From CBFGTJ01 sp965651815 (GTDB lineage Bacteria > Actinomycetota > Acidimicrobiia > Acidimicrobiales > Microtrichaceae), in the NCBI GenBank assembly GCA_965651815.1, contig CBFGTJ010000004.1:1-42814 (forward strand): a stretch of DNA of 42,814 nt, read 5' to 3'. Below are positions 23,422-33,263 of the stretch, one piece after another. Under the pieces are notes generated by a model that made no database searches, was not told the origin of the DNA, and saw only the letters and a list, made by a program, of their open reading frames with translations. Within the stretch, counting starts at the first letter, position 1; each line of letters opens with the position of its first letter. The position numbers and the translations under genes were made by a program.

Positions 23422-24182
23422 ACGGGGAGCCGGGTCGGGACCTGCCGGCGCCCGAGGTGGCGCTGGTCGTCGTCGCGCACCCCGACGACGCCGAGTTCCA
23501 GGCGGGGGCGACGCTCGCGAAGTGGTCGCGAGCGGGCACCACCGTCCACCACCTGGTGCTGACCGACGGGTCGAAGGGCACCTGGGACCGCCACGCGGAC
23601 GTCGAGGCGCTCGTCGCCCGGCGGCAGGAGGAGCAGCGGGCGGCCCGCCGCGAGCTGGGCGCGACCGGTGAGGTCGTCTTCCTCGGCGAGGTCGACGGGG
23701 AGCTCGGCACCGGGGCGGAGCTGCGGGGCCGCGTCGCGGAGGTGATCCGGCGGCTGCGCCCGACGGTCGTGCTGGGCCACGACCCGTGGAAGCGGTACCG
23801 GCTCCACCCGGACCACCGCGCCGCGGGGGTGCTGTGCGTCGACGGGATCGTCGCCGCCCGCGACCCGTTCTTCCACCCGGAGCTGCTCCGCGCCGGCCTG
23901 GAACCGCACCGGCCGGAGGCGCTGCTGCTGTTCGAGCCCGACGAGGTCAACCACGTCGAGGTCGTCGACGAGGAGGACCTCGACGCCAAGCTGCGCGCCC
24001 TGGAGGCCCACGAGAGCCAGTTCGAGACGACGCACCTCTACAAGCTGGACGGCGAGCCCGACGGCGAGGACCCGCTCGCGGGGTTCCGGGCCCGGGAGCG
24101 GCAGCGCCTGCTCGACGCGGCGCGGGGCCTCGGGATCGACGGCATGGTCGAGGCGTTCCACCTCGAGCGCGACCAGCTGTAG
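23418..24182 (+). CDS. PIG-L/LmbE-family N-acetylglucosaminyl deacetylase-like protein
   Basis: A 254-aa zinc-dependent deacetylase of the LmbE/MshB family. The metal motif A-H-P-D-D-A-E-F (about residues 20-27) contains the H-P-D-D core; a third ligand is likely in the R-L-H-P-D-H segment (about 129-134). T-D-G-S-K-G and L-G-H-D-P-W-K are also typical. Family members remove acetyl groups from GlcNAc conjugates, as in mycothiol synthesis, or from antibiotic precursors. The ATG overlaps the cofC stop by 4 bp, so the two are co-translated, but no known F420 step needs a deacetylase. The substrate is unknown. Confidence 0.92.
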   Translation: MNGEPGRDLPAPEVALVVVAHPDDAEFQAGATLAKWSRAGTTVHHLVLTDGSKGTWDRHADVEALVARRQEEQRAARRELGATGEVVFLGEVDGELGTGAELRGRVAEVIRRLRPTVVLGHDPWKRYRLHPDHRAAGVLCVDGIVAARDPFFHPELLRAGLEPHRPEALLLFEPDEVNHVEVVDEEDLDAKLRALEAHESQFETTHLYKLDGEPDGEDPLAGFRARERQRLLDAARGLGIDGMVEAFHLERDQL

Positions 24183-24194
24183 CGCCGCGGGCGC
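24182..24194. terminator. Small GC hairpin between convergent genes
   Basis: GCGCC-GCG-GGCGC sits exactly between the stops of the deacetylase and the membrane-anchored protein. The 5-bp stem is short, so this is a weak bidirectional terminator candidate. Confidence 0.3.
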
Positions 24195-25037
24195 TCAGGG
24201 ACCCCCGTCGCCGTCGTCCGGTTCGGCGGTCCCGCCCGGGATCGCCTCGGTCTCGTCCGCGGCGCCGTCGTCGGTCGGGCTGGTGTCGGTCACCCCGCCA
24301 CCGACGGGATCGTCGGCCGAGGGCACGCCGCCGGGTGCGAAGTCGGTCGGGTCGATCCTGGCGAGGAGCTTGTCCTGCAGGTCGTCGAGGAACCCCTCCG
24401 GCGGACGGGTGGGCCCGATGTGCTGCAGCGCGATCAGCACGTCGCCGACCGACATGAGCGCCCAGACCTGGACCGAGGACCCGTCCTCCGCGACGAACGT
24501 GCGGGCGACGTGGTCGGTGATGGGCGGGTCGCCCATGCCCTCGCGGATCTCGACCCGCACGCGGTTGCCCCGGCCGTCGGTGCGGAAGAACTGGTCGCAG
24601 CCCCGCACGGACGCGGCCACGTCGTCGACGTAGCCGCGGGCGGACTGCCACCGGTCGACGCGCACCGCCTCCGAGATGAGGAACGCGTCGTCGGCCGGGT
24701 TCGCGAAGACCGCCACCTCCTTGGGCGACAGCGCGGTCGGCAGGTCGACCTCCTCGCCGCAGAAGCCGAGGCCGAGCAGCCCGAAGCTGCCCACGGCGGG
24801 ATCGCCCTCCACCCAGGTCAGCGGCAGGTCGGCGCCCGTGACGAGCGCCGCGGCGGGGTCGACCTCGCCGGCGAGCCGGGCGTGGTCCAGGCGGACCGCG
24901 TCGGACTCCTCGAACTCGATGCGGCTGACCGGGTAGCCCACGGCGAAGCCGAGCACCACGCCGCTCGCGACGAGGATGGCCAGGAGCAGCGCGCCGCGCA
25001 GCACCTGGTCACCCGAGCGCCGCAGCCAGGAGCTCAC
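24195..25037 (-). CDS. Membrane-anchored protein of unknown function, coupled to metG
   Basis: A 280-aa protein with one N-terminal membrane helix (about residues 10-33, rich in L, A, V) preceded by W-L-R-R, so the bulk should lie outside the membrane. The extracytoplasmic part has two cysteines (G-F-C-G-E-E and R-G-C-D-Q-F) that could form a disulfide. The last 45 residues are Asp/Gly/Pro/Thr-rich and probably disordered. I recognise no family. The GTG start at 25037 overlaps the metG stop by 4 bp (GTGA), which strongly implies co-translation with methionyl-tRNA synthetase, an odd pairing. It converges with the deacetylase gene. Confidence 0.8.
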   Translation of the reverse strand: MSSWLRRSGDQVLRGALLLAILVASGVVLGFAVGYPVSRIEFEESDAVRLDHARLAGEVDPAAALVTGADLPLTWVEGDPAVGSFGLLGLGFCGEEVDLPTALSPKEVAVFANPADDAFLISEAVRVDRWQSARGYVDDVAASVRGCDQFFRTDGRGNRVRVEIREGMGDPPITDHVARTFVAEDGSSVQVWALMSVGDVLIALQHIGPTRPPEGFLDDLQDKLLARIDPTDFAPGGVPSADDPVGGGVTDTSPTDDGAADETEAIPGGTAEPDDGDGGP

Positions 25038-26788
25038 GACGACGCCGCACCCTGCGAGCCCGTGGCGGCCGGTTCGGCGCCGCCGAAGCGCTCCTCCCAC
25101 GCAGCGAGCTGGTCGTCGCCGAGCTTCTGGAACAGCAGGCCCGGCGGACGGACCTCGCCACCCGGCCGGAGTGCGGCACGCTCGAGCAGCTCCCCGTCGA
25201 GGCGCAGCGACGGCCAGTCCACGCCGGGGAACGCGTCGCGCAGCGTGGCGGCGGCGCCGGGCACGAAGGGATCCGACGCGACCGCGCACGCCACCACGAA
25301 CCCGAGCGCGGTCCGCAGCGTGCACGCGGTGCGGTCCCGGTCGACCTTGACGGTCTTCCACGGCTCCCGGGACTGGAGGTACTCGTTGCCCTCCGCCCAC
25401 AGCGCGCGCAGCGACGTCGCGGACTTGCGGAACTCCAGGTCGTGCAGGTTGCGCAGGTATTCCTCCAGCCGGGCGCCGGCACGGGACGCGAGCGCCGCCT
25501 CCTCCGCACCTGGCTCGCCGCCCTCGGGGACCCGGTCCTCGAAGTGGCGCGACACGAGGGTCACCGTGCGGTTCACGAGGTTCCCGAACGTGCCGACGAG
25601 GTCCTTGTTCACGGCGTTGCCGAACAGCTCCCAGGTGAAGCTGGCGTCGTCCGACTCCGGCGCGTTGGCCATCAGGTACCAGCGCCAGTAGTCGGCGGGC
25701 AGCAGCTCGAGCGCGTCGGACATGAACACGCCACGCTGGTCGGAGGTGGAGAACTTGCCGCCGTAGTAGGTGAGCCAGTTGAACGCCTTGAGGCGGTCCA
25801 CCAGCTTCCACGGCTCCCCCGAGCCGAGGATCGTCGCCGGGAAGCTCAACGTGTGGAAGGGCACGTTGTCCTTGCCCATGAACTGCGTGTAGATCACGTC
25901 GTCCGCGCCACGGTCGGTCCGCCACCACCGCTCGAAGTCGGCCTGCGGGTCGCCCCCGCCCATCCCCGCGTCCGCCCATTCCTTGGTGGCGGCGAGGTAC
26001 CCGATCGGCGCGTCGAACCAGACGTACCAGACCTTGCCCGCGACCTCGGGGAAGTCGACCGGGTCGACCGGGATGCCCCATTCGAGGTCCCGGGTGATGC
26101 CGCGGTCCTGGAGCCCCTCGTCCAGCCACTTGTAGGCGATCGACCTGGTGAGCTGCGGCCAGTCCTCCTTGGTGTCGATCCAGGCCCGGATGCGGTCCGC
26201 GAGCCGCGACTGGAGCAGGAACACGTGCGCGCTGTCGCGCACCTCCAGGTCGGTCGACCCCGACACCGCCGAGCGCGGGTCGATCAGGTCGGTCGGGTCG
26301 AGCTGCTTGCCGCAGTTCTCGCACTGGTCCCCGCGGGCGCGCTCGTAGCCGCAGTTCGGGCAGGTGCCCACGACGTAGCGGTCCGGCAGGAACCGCTGGT
26401 CGGCGACCGAGTACACCTGCGCGGTGGTGCGGATCTCGCAGAACCCCTCGGCCCGCAGGCGGCGGGCGAAGTGGTTCGTCAGCTCGTGGTTCTGGGGCCG
26501 CGAGGTGCGGCCGAACCAGTCCCAGGACAGCCCGAACCGCTCGGAGAGGTCCTTTTGCACCTCGTACTGCTCGGCGCAGTAGGTCGCGACGTCCTGGCCG
26601 GCCTCGAGCGCGGCGAGCTCGGCGGGCGTGCCGTGCTCGTCGGTGGCGCACACGAAGAGGACCTCCTCGCCCGCTGCCCGCAGGAAGCGTGCGTACACGT
26701 CCGCGGGGAGCATGGACCCGACGAGGTTGCCCAGGTGCTTCACACCGTTGATGTACGGCAGTGCGCTGGTGATGAGGTGTCGTGTCAC
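25034..26788 (-). CDS. metG: Methionyl-tRNA synthetase
   Basis: A 584-aa class I synthetase that charges tRNA-Met. The HIGH-type motif is H-L-G-N in P-Y-I-N-G-V-K-H-L-G-N (about 10-20). The KMSKS-type loop reads G-K-F-S-T-S. A Cys4 zinc knuckle (C-P-N-C and C-E-N-C) lies around residues 130-150. The all-helical anticodon-binding domain follows from about 400. The F-S-T-S variant and the zinc knuckle are known in the actinobacterial/archaeal-like MetG branch. The GTG at 26788 is preceded by GGGAG. The gene downstream overlaps its stop by 4 bp. It is divergent from the exonuclease gene. Confidence 0.96.
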   Translation of the reverse strand: MTRHLITSALPYINGVKHLGNLVGSMLPADVYARFLRAAGEEVLFVCATDEHGTPAELAALEAGQDVATYCAEQYEVQKDLSERFGLSWDWFGRTSRPQNHELTNHFARRLRAEGFCEIRTTAQVYSVADQRFLPDRYVVGTCPNCGYERARGDQCENCGKQLDPTDLIDPRSAVSGSTDLEVRDSAHVFLLQSRLADRIRAWIDTKEDWPQLTRSIAYKWLDEGLQDRGITRDLEWGIPVDPVDFPEVAGKVWYVWFDAPIGYLAATKEWADAGMGGGDPQADFERWWRTDRGADDVIYTQFMGKDNVPFHTLSFPATILGSGEPWKLVDRLKAFNWLTYYGGKFSTSDQRGVFMSDALELLPADYWRWYLMANAPESDDASFTWELFGNAVNKDLVGTFGNLVNRTVTLVSRHFEDRVPEGGEPGAEEAALASRAGARLEEYLRNLHDLEFRKSATSLRALWAEGNEYLQSREPWKTVKVDRDRTACTLRTALGFVVACAVASDPFVPGAAATLRDAFPGVDWPSLRLDGELLERAALRPGGEVRPPGLLFQKLGDDQLAAWEERFGGAEPAATGSQGAASS

Positions 26789-26850
26789 GAAGGCTCCCGT
26801 TCGGTGCCGCACCACGATAGAGGTCGTCGGCGGCTGTCCCATCGCATCCC

Positions 26851-26856
26851 TACGCT
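26851..26856 (+). promoter_or_regulatory. -10-like element of a leaderless start (exonuclease)
   Basis: TACGCT ends 8 nt before the ATG at 26865. No SD is present. Confidence 0.4.
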
Positions 26857-26864
26857 GGGCGCCG

Positions 26865-27527
26865 ATGACCTCGCGCGGGGCACCCGGACCGCCCTCCCGA
26901 CCGTACGCCCGGCCCTACTACGGGCTCGACATCGAGACCGACACCACCGTCGACGGGCTCGACCCGGCCTGCGCCGGCATCCTCGCCGTGGCGGTGGCGA
27001 CCCCGACGGGCGACGAGGTGCTGCTCGGGCGCGAGGACCGGCTGCTCGCGGACCTGGAGTCGCTGCTGTCGTCGCTCCCGCCCGGGGTGCTCGTCACCTG
27101 GAACGGCTCGGGGTTCGACCTGCCGTTCCTGCAGGCGCGCGCCGCGCGGTGGGGCGTGCCCCTCGGGCTGCGGCTGGCACCCGGACCGTGCTCCGGCGAC
27201 GTGACCCCCAGGGTGCGGGCGTCGTGGGGCGCCCACCAGCACCTCGACGGGTACCTGCTCTACCGTGCCGACGTCGGGCGGGCGCTGGGCCTGTCCTGCG
27301 GGCTCAAGTCCGTCGCCCGCCTCGCCGGGGTCGCACCGGTGGAGGTGGACCGCGCCCTCGTCCACGAGCTGCCCCGCGACGAGCTCGCGCGCTACGTGGC
27401 CTCCGACGCCCGCCTCGCGCGCGACCTGGTGCAGCGCCGCCTCCCGGCGGCCGCCGCCTTCGTCGACCGCTGCACGACCGGGGCGGGCGACCCGGCCGGA
27501 GCACCGCCCACCGTCACACCCGGCTGA
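26865..27527 (+). CDS. DEDD-type 3'-5' exonuclease-like protein (RNase H fold)
   Basis: A 220-aa protein with the DEDD exonuclease layout: Exo I G-L-D22-I-E24-T-D, Exo II W-N-G-S-G-F-D-L-P-F (about 82-91) and Exo III with Y-V-A-S-D-A-R-L-A (about 185-193). It resembles the stand-alone PolB-exonuclease-like/RNase_H_2 group, which includes nucleases of unknown substrate. The intervening H-Q-H-L-D-G-Y segment fits such proteins. Length is right for a single domain. It is divergent from metG; the next gene starts 67 bp downstream with its own SD. The substrate (DNA or RNA) is undetermined. Confidence 0.8.
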   Translation: MTSRGAPGPPSRPYARPYYGLDIETDTTVDGLDPACAGILAVAVATPTGDEVLLGREDRLLADLESLLSSLPPGVLVTWNGSGFDLPFLQARAARWGVPLGLRLAPGPCSGDVTPRVRASWGAHQHLDGYLLYRADVGRALGLSCGLKSVARLAGVAPVEVDRALVHELPRDELARYVASDARLARDLVQRRLPAAAAFVDRCTTGAGDPAGAPPTVTPG

Positions 27528-27594
27528 CAGACTTCCCGCACGGGTCGGTCCCGCCCCACGGGTCCTCCACACCAACGCATGCGGAGGACGACCC

Positions 27595-28437
27595 ATGGCG
27601 AACCGCTCGCACCCCGCCGTCGCGGACCGCGACGACCCGTGCACCCTTCTGGGCCTGCTCGAGGACTTCCCGGAGCCGGTGGTGGTCGGCTTCCGGCCCA
27701 CCCGCCGCCGCGTCGAGCTGCACGTCGCGCCGCTGCCGCCGGACGCACGGACCGGGGCGGCCGGGCTGTTCGGCCTCACCGCGGACCCCGGGTGGTCCGC
27801 GGTCGGCGTGGCGTTCGCCGGGCGGGCACGACAGCTACGCAGCGGGACGCTGCTCGACGACCGCAGCAGCGCCGCGGTGGTCGTGACCCGCAGCGGGCGC
27901 TGCGCCTCCTGGGTCCGCAGCGGGGACGACCCCACCGGGGGCGAGCGCGTCGAGGGCGGGGCCGGTGGCATCGTCGTCGACGCGCTGCACCGGATCCTCG
28001 GGCTCCCCTCGCCGGGTGAGCCGCCGAGCCCGGCCCTGCTCGCGGCCACGGTGTGGGCGCACGAGATCCTCGAGCTGCTCCTCATCGACGGGTCGGTCGG
28101 CTGGGATGACGCGCTCACCCTCCATCCCGGCGAGCCCGGCGCGGGCCCGGTCGGCCCCTCCGACGAGATGCTCCTCGAGGCCACGAGGCGCTTCGCCGCC
28201 GATTTCGACTGGGCGGCGATGCACGCCCGGGCCGCCAGCGGCGCCGTGCCGGTGCACGAGCTCACGACGCGCGAGGCAGCGTGGATGGACGCGACGATGT
28301 TCGCCCGATGGGTGATCGGGTCGCTCCCCGACCCCTTCGCGGTCGTCGACGCGCTGCGCGGGCACCAGTGCCACGAGGTGGCCGGCCGGCTCGAGGCCCT
28401 GCTCGCCGCGCTCGACGCCGGGGCGACCGCCCGGTGA
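27595..28437 (+). CDS. 280-aa protein of unknown function
   Basis: A soluble, acidic protein with no recognised family. The first 60 residues carry two beta-strands (V-V-V-G-F-R-P and R-V-E-L-H-V-A-P). The middle has V-V-V-T-R-S-G-R-C-A-S-W. The second half is helical, with W-A-H-E-I-L-E-L-L-L-I-D-G-S and a Trp/Met-rich stretch D-F-D-W-A-A-M-H. No signal peptide or membrane segment is seen. Translation is well supported: GGAGGACGACCC precedes the ATG, and codon usage is native. The gene stands alone between the exonuclease and the ABC operon. The short strand pattern could be a ligand-binding fold, but that is speculation. Confidence 0.75.
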   Translation: MANRSHPAVADRDDPCTLLGLLEDFPEPVVVGFRPTRRRVELHVAPLPPDARTGAAGLFGLTADPGWSAVGVAFAGRARQLRSGTLLDDRSSAAVVVTRSGRCASWVRSGDDPTGGERVEGGAGGIVVDALHRILGLPSPGEPPSPALLAATVWAHEILELLLIDGSVGWDDALTLHPGEPGAGPVGPSDEMLLEATRRFAADFDWAAMHARAASGAVPVHELTTREAAWMDATMFARWVIGSLPDPFAVVDALRGHQCHEVAGRLEALLAALDAGATAR

Positions 28438-28556
28438 CCCGCGGGTGAACCTTGTGCGCCCGTGTTGACCGCGACCGGCCGCGCCCGGTTCAGTTGGCGC
28501 CGACTCGTCCCGGCCCGCACCGGGCGCGATGTCACGGCCGCGCCGGGGCGGGGTCG

Positions 28557-28562
28557 TACGCT
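28557..28562 (+). promoter_or_regulatory. Candidate promoter of the sugar ABC transporter operon
   Basis: TACGCT lies 70 nt upstream of the ATPase start. It is preceded by TGTCAC about 20 bp upstream as a weak -35. Transcription would begin near 28569. A second possibility, TTGACC-N18-TTCAGT near 28465-28495, is weaker. The 195-bp gap contains nothing else except the palindrome at 28578. Confidence 0.35.
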
Positions 28563-28577
28563 GTGGGCAGCATCGGC

Positions 28578-28593
28578 CGCCGGCGCGCCGGCG
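28578..28593. promoter_or_regulatory. 16-bp GC palindrome in the ABC operon leader
   Basis: CGCCGGCG is followed directly by its own reverse complement (the same 8 bases). It lies just downstream of the predicted transcription start. It could be an operator or simply a leader hairpin; pure GC palindromes also arise by chance in this composition. Confidence 0.35.
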
Positions 28594-28632
28594 CTCGACG
28601 ACACCTCGCCGCGGCGGGGAAGGACCGGTGAG

Positions 28633-29732
<1,100 letters not shown>

Positions 29733-29736
<4 letters not shown>

Positions 29737-30669
29737 GCTCCGCCCCCGCTGCCACCGAACCCGCCGCGGACCCCGCCGGCACCACGCTCGCCGTCCCGCC
29801 GGCCGCGCGGGCCGAGCGGCTGCGCCGGCGGCTGCGCGAGGGAGGGCTCGCCTACCTGTTCCTGCTGCCCTCGCTCGTCGTCTTCGCGGTCTTCTTCTAC
29901 TACCCGCTCTACCGGCTGGTCTGGTTCGCCACGCACCAGCAGTCGCGGTTCCGGAACCGCCCCGCCACCTACGTGGGCACCGAGCAGCTGACCGAGACGC
30001 TGTCGGGCAACGACTTCTTCGACGGCCTGGTCCACTCCGGGCTGTTCATGGTGTACACGGTGCCCCTCGGCATCGTGCTCGGCGTGCTCCTGGCGGTCGC
30101 CGCGCACCGGCGGCTGCGCGGCATCAAGATCTTCCAGACGATCTTCTCCTCGACCGTCGCCTCCTCGGTCGCGGTCGCCTCGGTGGTGTTCACCACGCTC
30201 GTGAACCCCGAGATGGGCTACTTCCGCGACGTGTCCTGGCTGTCGCTGCGCAGCGGTGACTCTGCGCTGTTCGCGGTCTCGCTGTCCTCGGTGTGGCAGA
30301 ACCTCGGCCTCACCTTCATCGTCGTGCTCGCGGCACTGCAGACGGTGCCCGACGAGCTGACCGAGGCGGCGACGATCGACGGGTACGGGCCGGTGCGCCG
30401 GTTCTTCCGCATCACCGTGCCGCTCATCTCCCCGGCGCTGCTGTTCCTCGCGATCGTGCTGGTCGTGCACGCGCTGCAGGCCTACGCCCAGATCGAGATC
30501 CTCACCGGCGGCGGGCCCGGCGGCGCGACCGAGACCCTGCTGTTCAAGATCGCCGACCCCCGCGGCGTGCGCAGCCTCGGCGAGCGGGCGTCGCTGTCGC
30601 TCGGGCTGTTCGTGCTGACCGCCGTGGTGGCGGGGTTCCAGTACTCGATGCTGTCGAAGCGGGTGCACT

Positions 30670-30680
<11 letters not shown>
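29733..30680 (+). CDS. Carbohydrate ABC transporter permease (MalF/UgpA type)
   Basis: A 315-aa inner-membrane subunit with six predicted helices. The first follows a charged N-terminus (L-A-Y-L-F-L-L-P-S-L-V-V-F) and is the usual MalF-type start. The EAA loop that docks the ATPase reads E-A-A-T-I-D-G-Y-G-P-V-R-R-F-F (about residues 210-224). The best start is a TTG at 29733 overlapping the ATPase stop (TTGA). Without it the first in-frame ATG would fall inside the membrane region. The 3' end overlaps the next permease by 11 bp, consistent with translational coupling. Confidence 0.93.
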
Positions 30681-31623
<943 letters not shown>

Positions 31624-31638
31624 GCGGGGTCCCGGCGA

Positions 31639-31667
31639 GCCCCCGCCACGGGGCATGATGCGGGGGC
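31639..31667 (+). terminator. Intercistronic stem-loop before the first binding-protein gene
   Basis: GCCCCCGC (31639-31646) pairs perfectly with GCGGGGGC (31660-31667). The loop contains CATGAT. It lies between permease and binding-protein genes, where such stems often stabilise or differentially process the abundant binding-protein mRNA. Confidence 0.45.
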
Positions 31668-31695
31668 AGACCCACCGCCCGGGAGGACCGTCCAC

Positions 31696-33195
31696 ATGCC
31701 GCAGCGACACCCGATGCGTCGCCACCTGACCGTGCTCGCCACGTTCGCCGCCACGGCGCTGCTCGCCGCGGCGTGCGGGGGTGACGACGGCGCCGAGTCC
31801 TCCAACGGTGGGGGCGACGGCGGGGAGGACGTGGTCGCCGCGTTCGACTGCCCCGTCGGCGCGCACACCGAGGCGGACGGCACGACCGAGATCACGGTCT
31901 GGCACGCCTACAACACCTCGACCCAGGCGACCCTCGAGGCCATCGCGGAGGAGTACAACGAGTCCCAGGACGACGTCCGGGTCCGGGTCGAGGCACAGGG
32001 CACCTACGAGGAGCTGCTCACGAAGTACGAGACCGCGATCGGCGACCCCGACACGTTGCCCGACGTGGTGTTCGCCGAGGACACCAACCTGCAGTTCCTC
32101 ATCGACTCCGGCACGGTGATCCCCGCCGCGGCGTGCATCGAGGCCGACGACGACGCCGCCGAGTTCTACGACGACGTGGTGCCGTCGGTGACCAACGCCT
32201 ACACGGTCGACGACGCGCTGTGGCCCGCGGCGTTCGGCGTGTCGATGCCGATCATGTACGTGAACCTGGACCACCTGCGCGCGGCCGGGCTCGACCCGGA
32301 GGACCCGCCCGGGAACTTCGAGGAGCTGCGCGAGGCGGCCGAGGCGATCCGGGACGCCGGCCTGCCGGGGATGGAGCAGCCGGTGGTGATGACGCTCAAC
32401 GGCTGGTTCCTCGAGAACTGGCTCACCGGCGCCGGCCAGCTGATCGTCGACAACGCGAACGGCCGCGAGGGCCTGGCCACCACCTCCGAGTTCGACAACG
32501 ACGCCACCGAGCAGGTCTTCGAGTGGATCGCCTCGATGTCCGAGGACGGCCTGCTCAAGACCTTCCCGGCGACCGGCGGCTTCGACCACTACTTCTCGCT
32601 CGCCCGCCAGCACGGTTCGATCCTCATCGACGGGTCCCGGGCGATCACCCCGATCGTCTCGGTGATCGACAGCACCCGCTCCCAGGCCGCCGGGGTGGAC
32701 GTGAGCGAGCTGGACGACACGGACCTGCAGGGCCTCGACGTGACCGTCGCGCCGATCGCCGGCCTGGAGGAGCCCGGCAAGGGCGCGGTCGCCGGCTCGG
32801 CGGGCTACGTCGTCGCCGGTTCCGACGACGCCTCGATCGCCGCCGCGTGGGACTTCTTCCGCTGGTTCAACACGATCGACAACCAGGTGCGGTGGACCCT
32901 CGAGGGCTCGTACCTGCCGGTCACGGAGTCCGCGCAGGAGCACCCCGAGCTGACCGAGGCGTTCGAGAGCGACCGCGCGGGCCAGTGGCTGGCGGTGGCC
33001 TACGAGCAGCTCCGCACCCTCGACGCCGACTTCCCCGGCCCGGTGATGGGCCCCTACAAGGAGTTCCGCAGCGGGGTGCAGGCCGCGATGGAACGGGTCG
33101 CCGAGGCGGGCGCGGACCCACGGTCGGCGATCGAGGAGTTCGACGAGCAGTTCCAGGCGGCCCTCGACGCGTACCGGCGCGAGGTCGGCGGCTGA
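31696..33195 (+). CDS. Carbohydrate ABC transporter substrate-binding lipoprotein, copy 1
   Basis: A 499-aa extracytoplasmic binding protein. The signal peptide ends in the lipobox L-A-A-A-C (about residues 24-28), followed by an acidic G/D/E/S linker, so it is lipid-anchored. The mature fold is the cluster-B solute-binding type (UgpB/MalE-like): T-E-I-T-V-W-H-A-Y near the start, then W-P-A-A-F-G-V and the C-terminal W-T-L-E-G-S-Y-L-P-V-T. The SD GGGAGGA lies 8 nt before the ATG. The next gene is a paralogue of the same length, roughly half identical by eye. The ligand is unknown. Confidence 0.93.
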   Translation: MPQRHPMRRHLTVLATFAATALLAAACGGDDGAESSNGGGDGGEDVVAAFDCPVGAHTEADGTTEITVWHAYNTSTQATLEAIAEEYNESQDDVRVRVEAQGTYEELLTKYETAIGDPDTLPDVVFAEDTNLQFLIDSGTVIPAAACIEADDDAAEFYDDVVPSVTNAYTVDDALWPAAFGVSMPIMYVNLDHLRAAGLDPEDPPGNFEELREAAEAIRDAGLPGMEQPVVMTLNGWFLENWLTGAGQLIVDNANGREGLATTSEFDNDATEQVFEWIASMSEDGLLKTFPATGGFDHYFSLARQHGSILIDGSRAITPIVSVIDSTRSQAAGVDVSELDDTDLQGLDVTVAPIAGLEEPGKGAVAGSAGYVVAGSDDASIAAAWDFFRWFNTIDNQVRWTLEGSYLPVTESAQEHPELTEAFESDRAGQWLAVAYEQLRTLDADFPGPVMGPYKEFRSGVQAAMERVAEAGADPRSAIEEFDEQFQAALDAYRREVGG

Positions 33196-33263
33196 CGGGC
33201 CACCGTCGCGCCCCCACCGAGCGGTAGCGTTCGCACGTCCACGACCAGGAGCGGAACCCAGCG

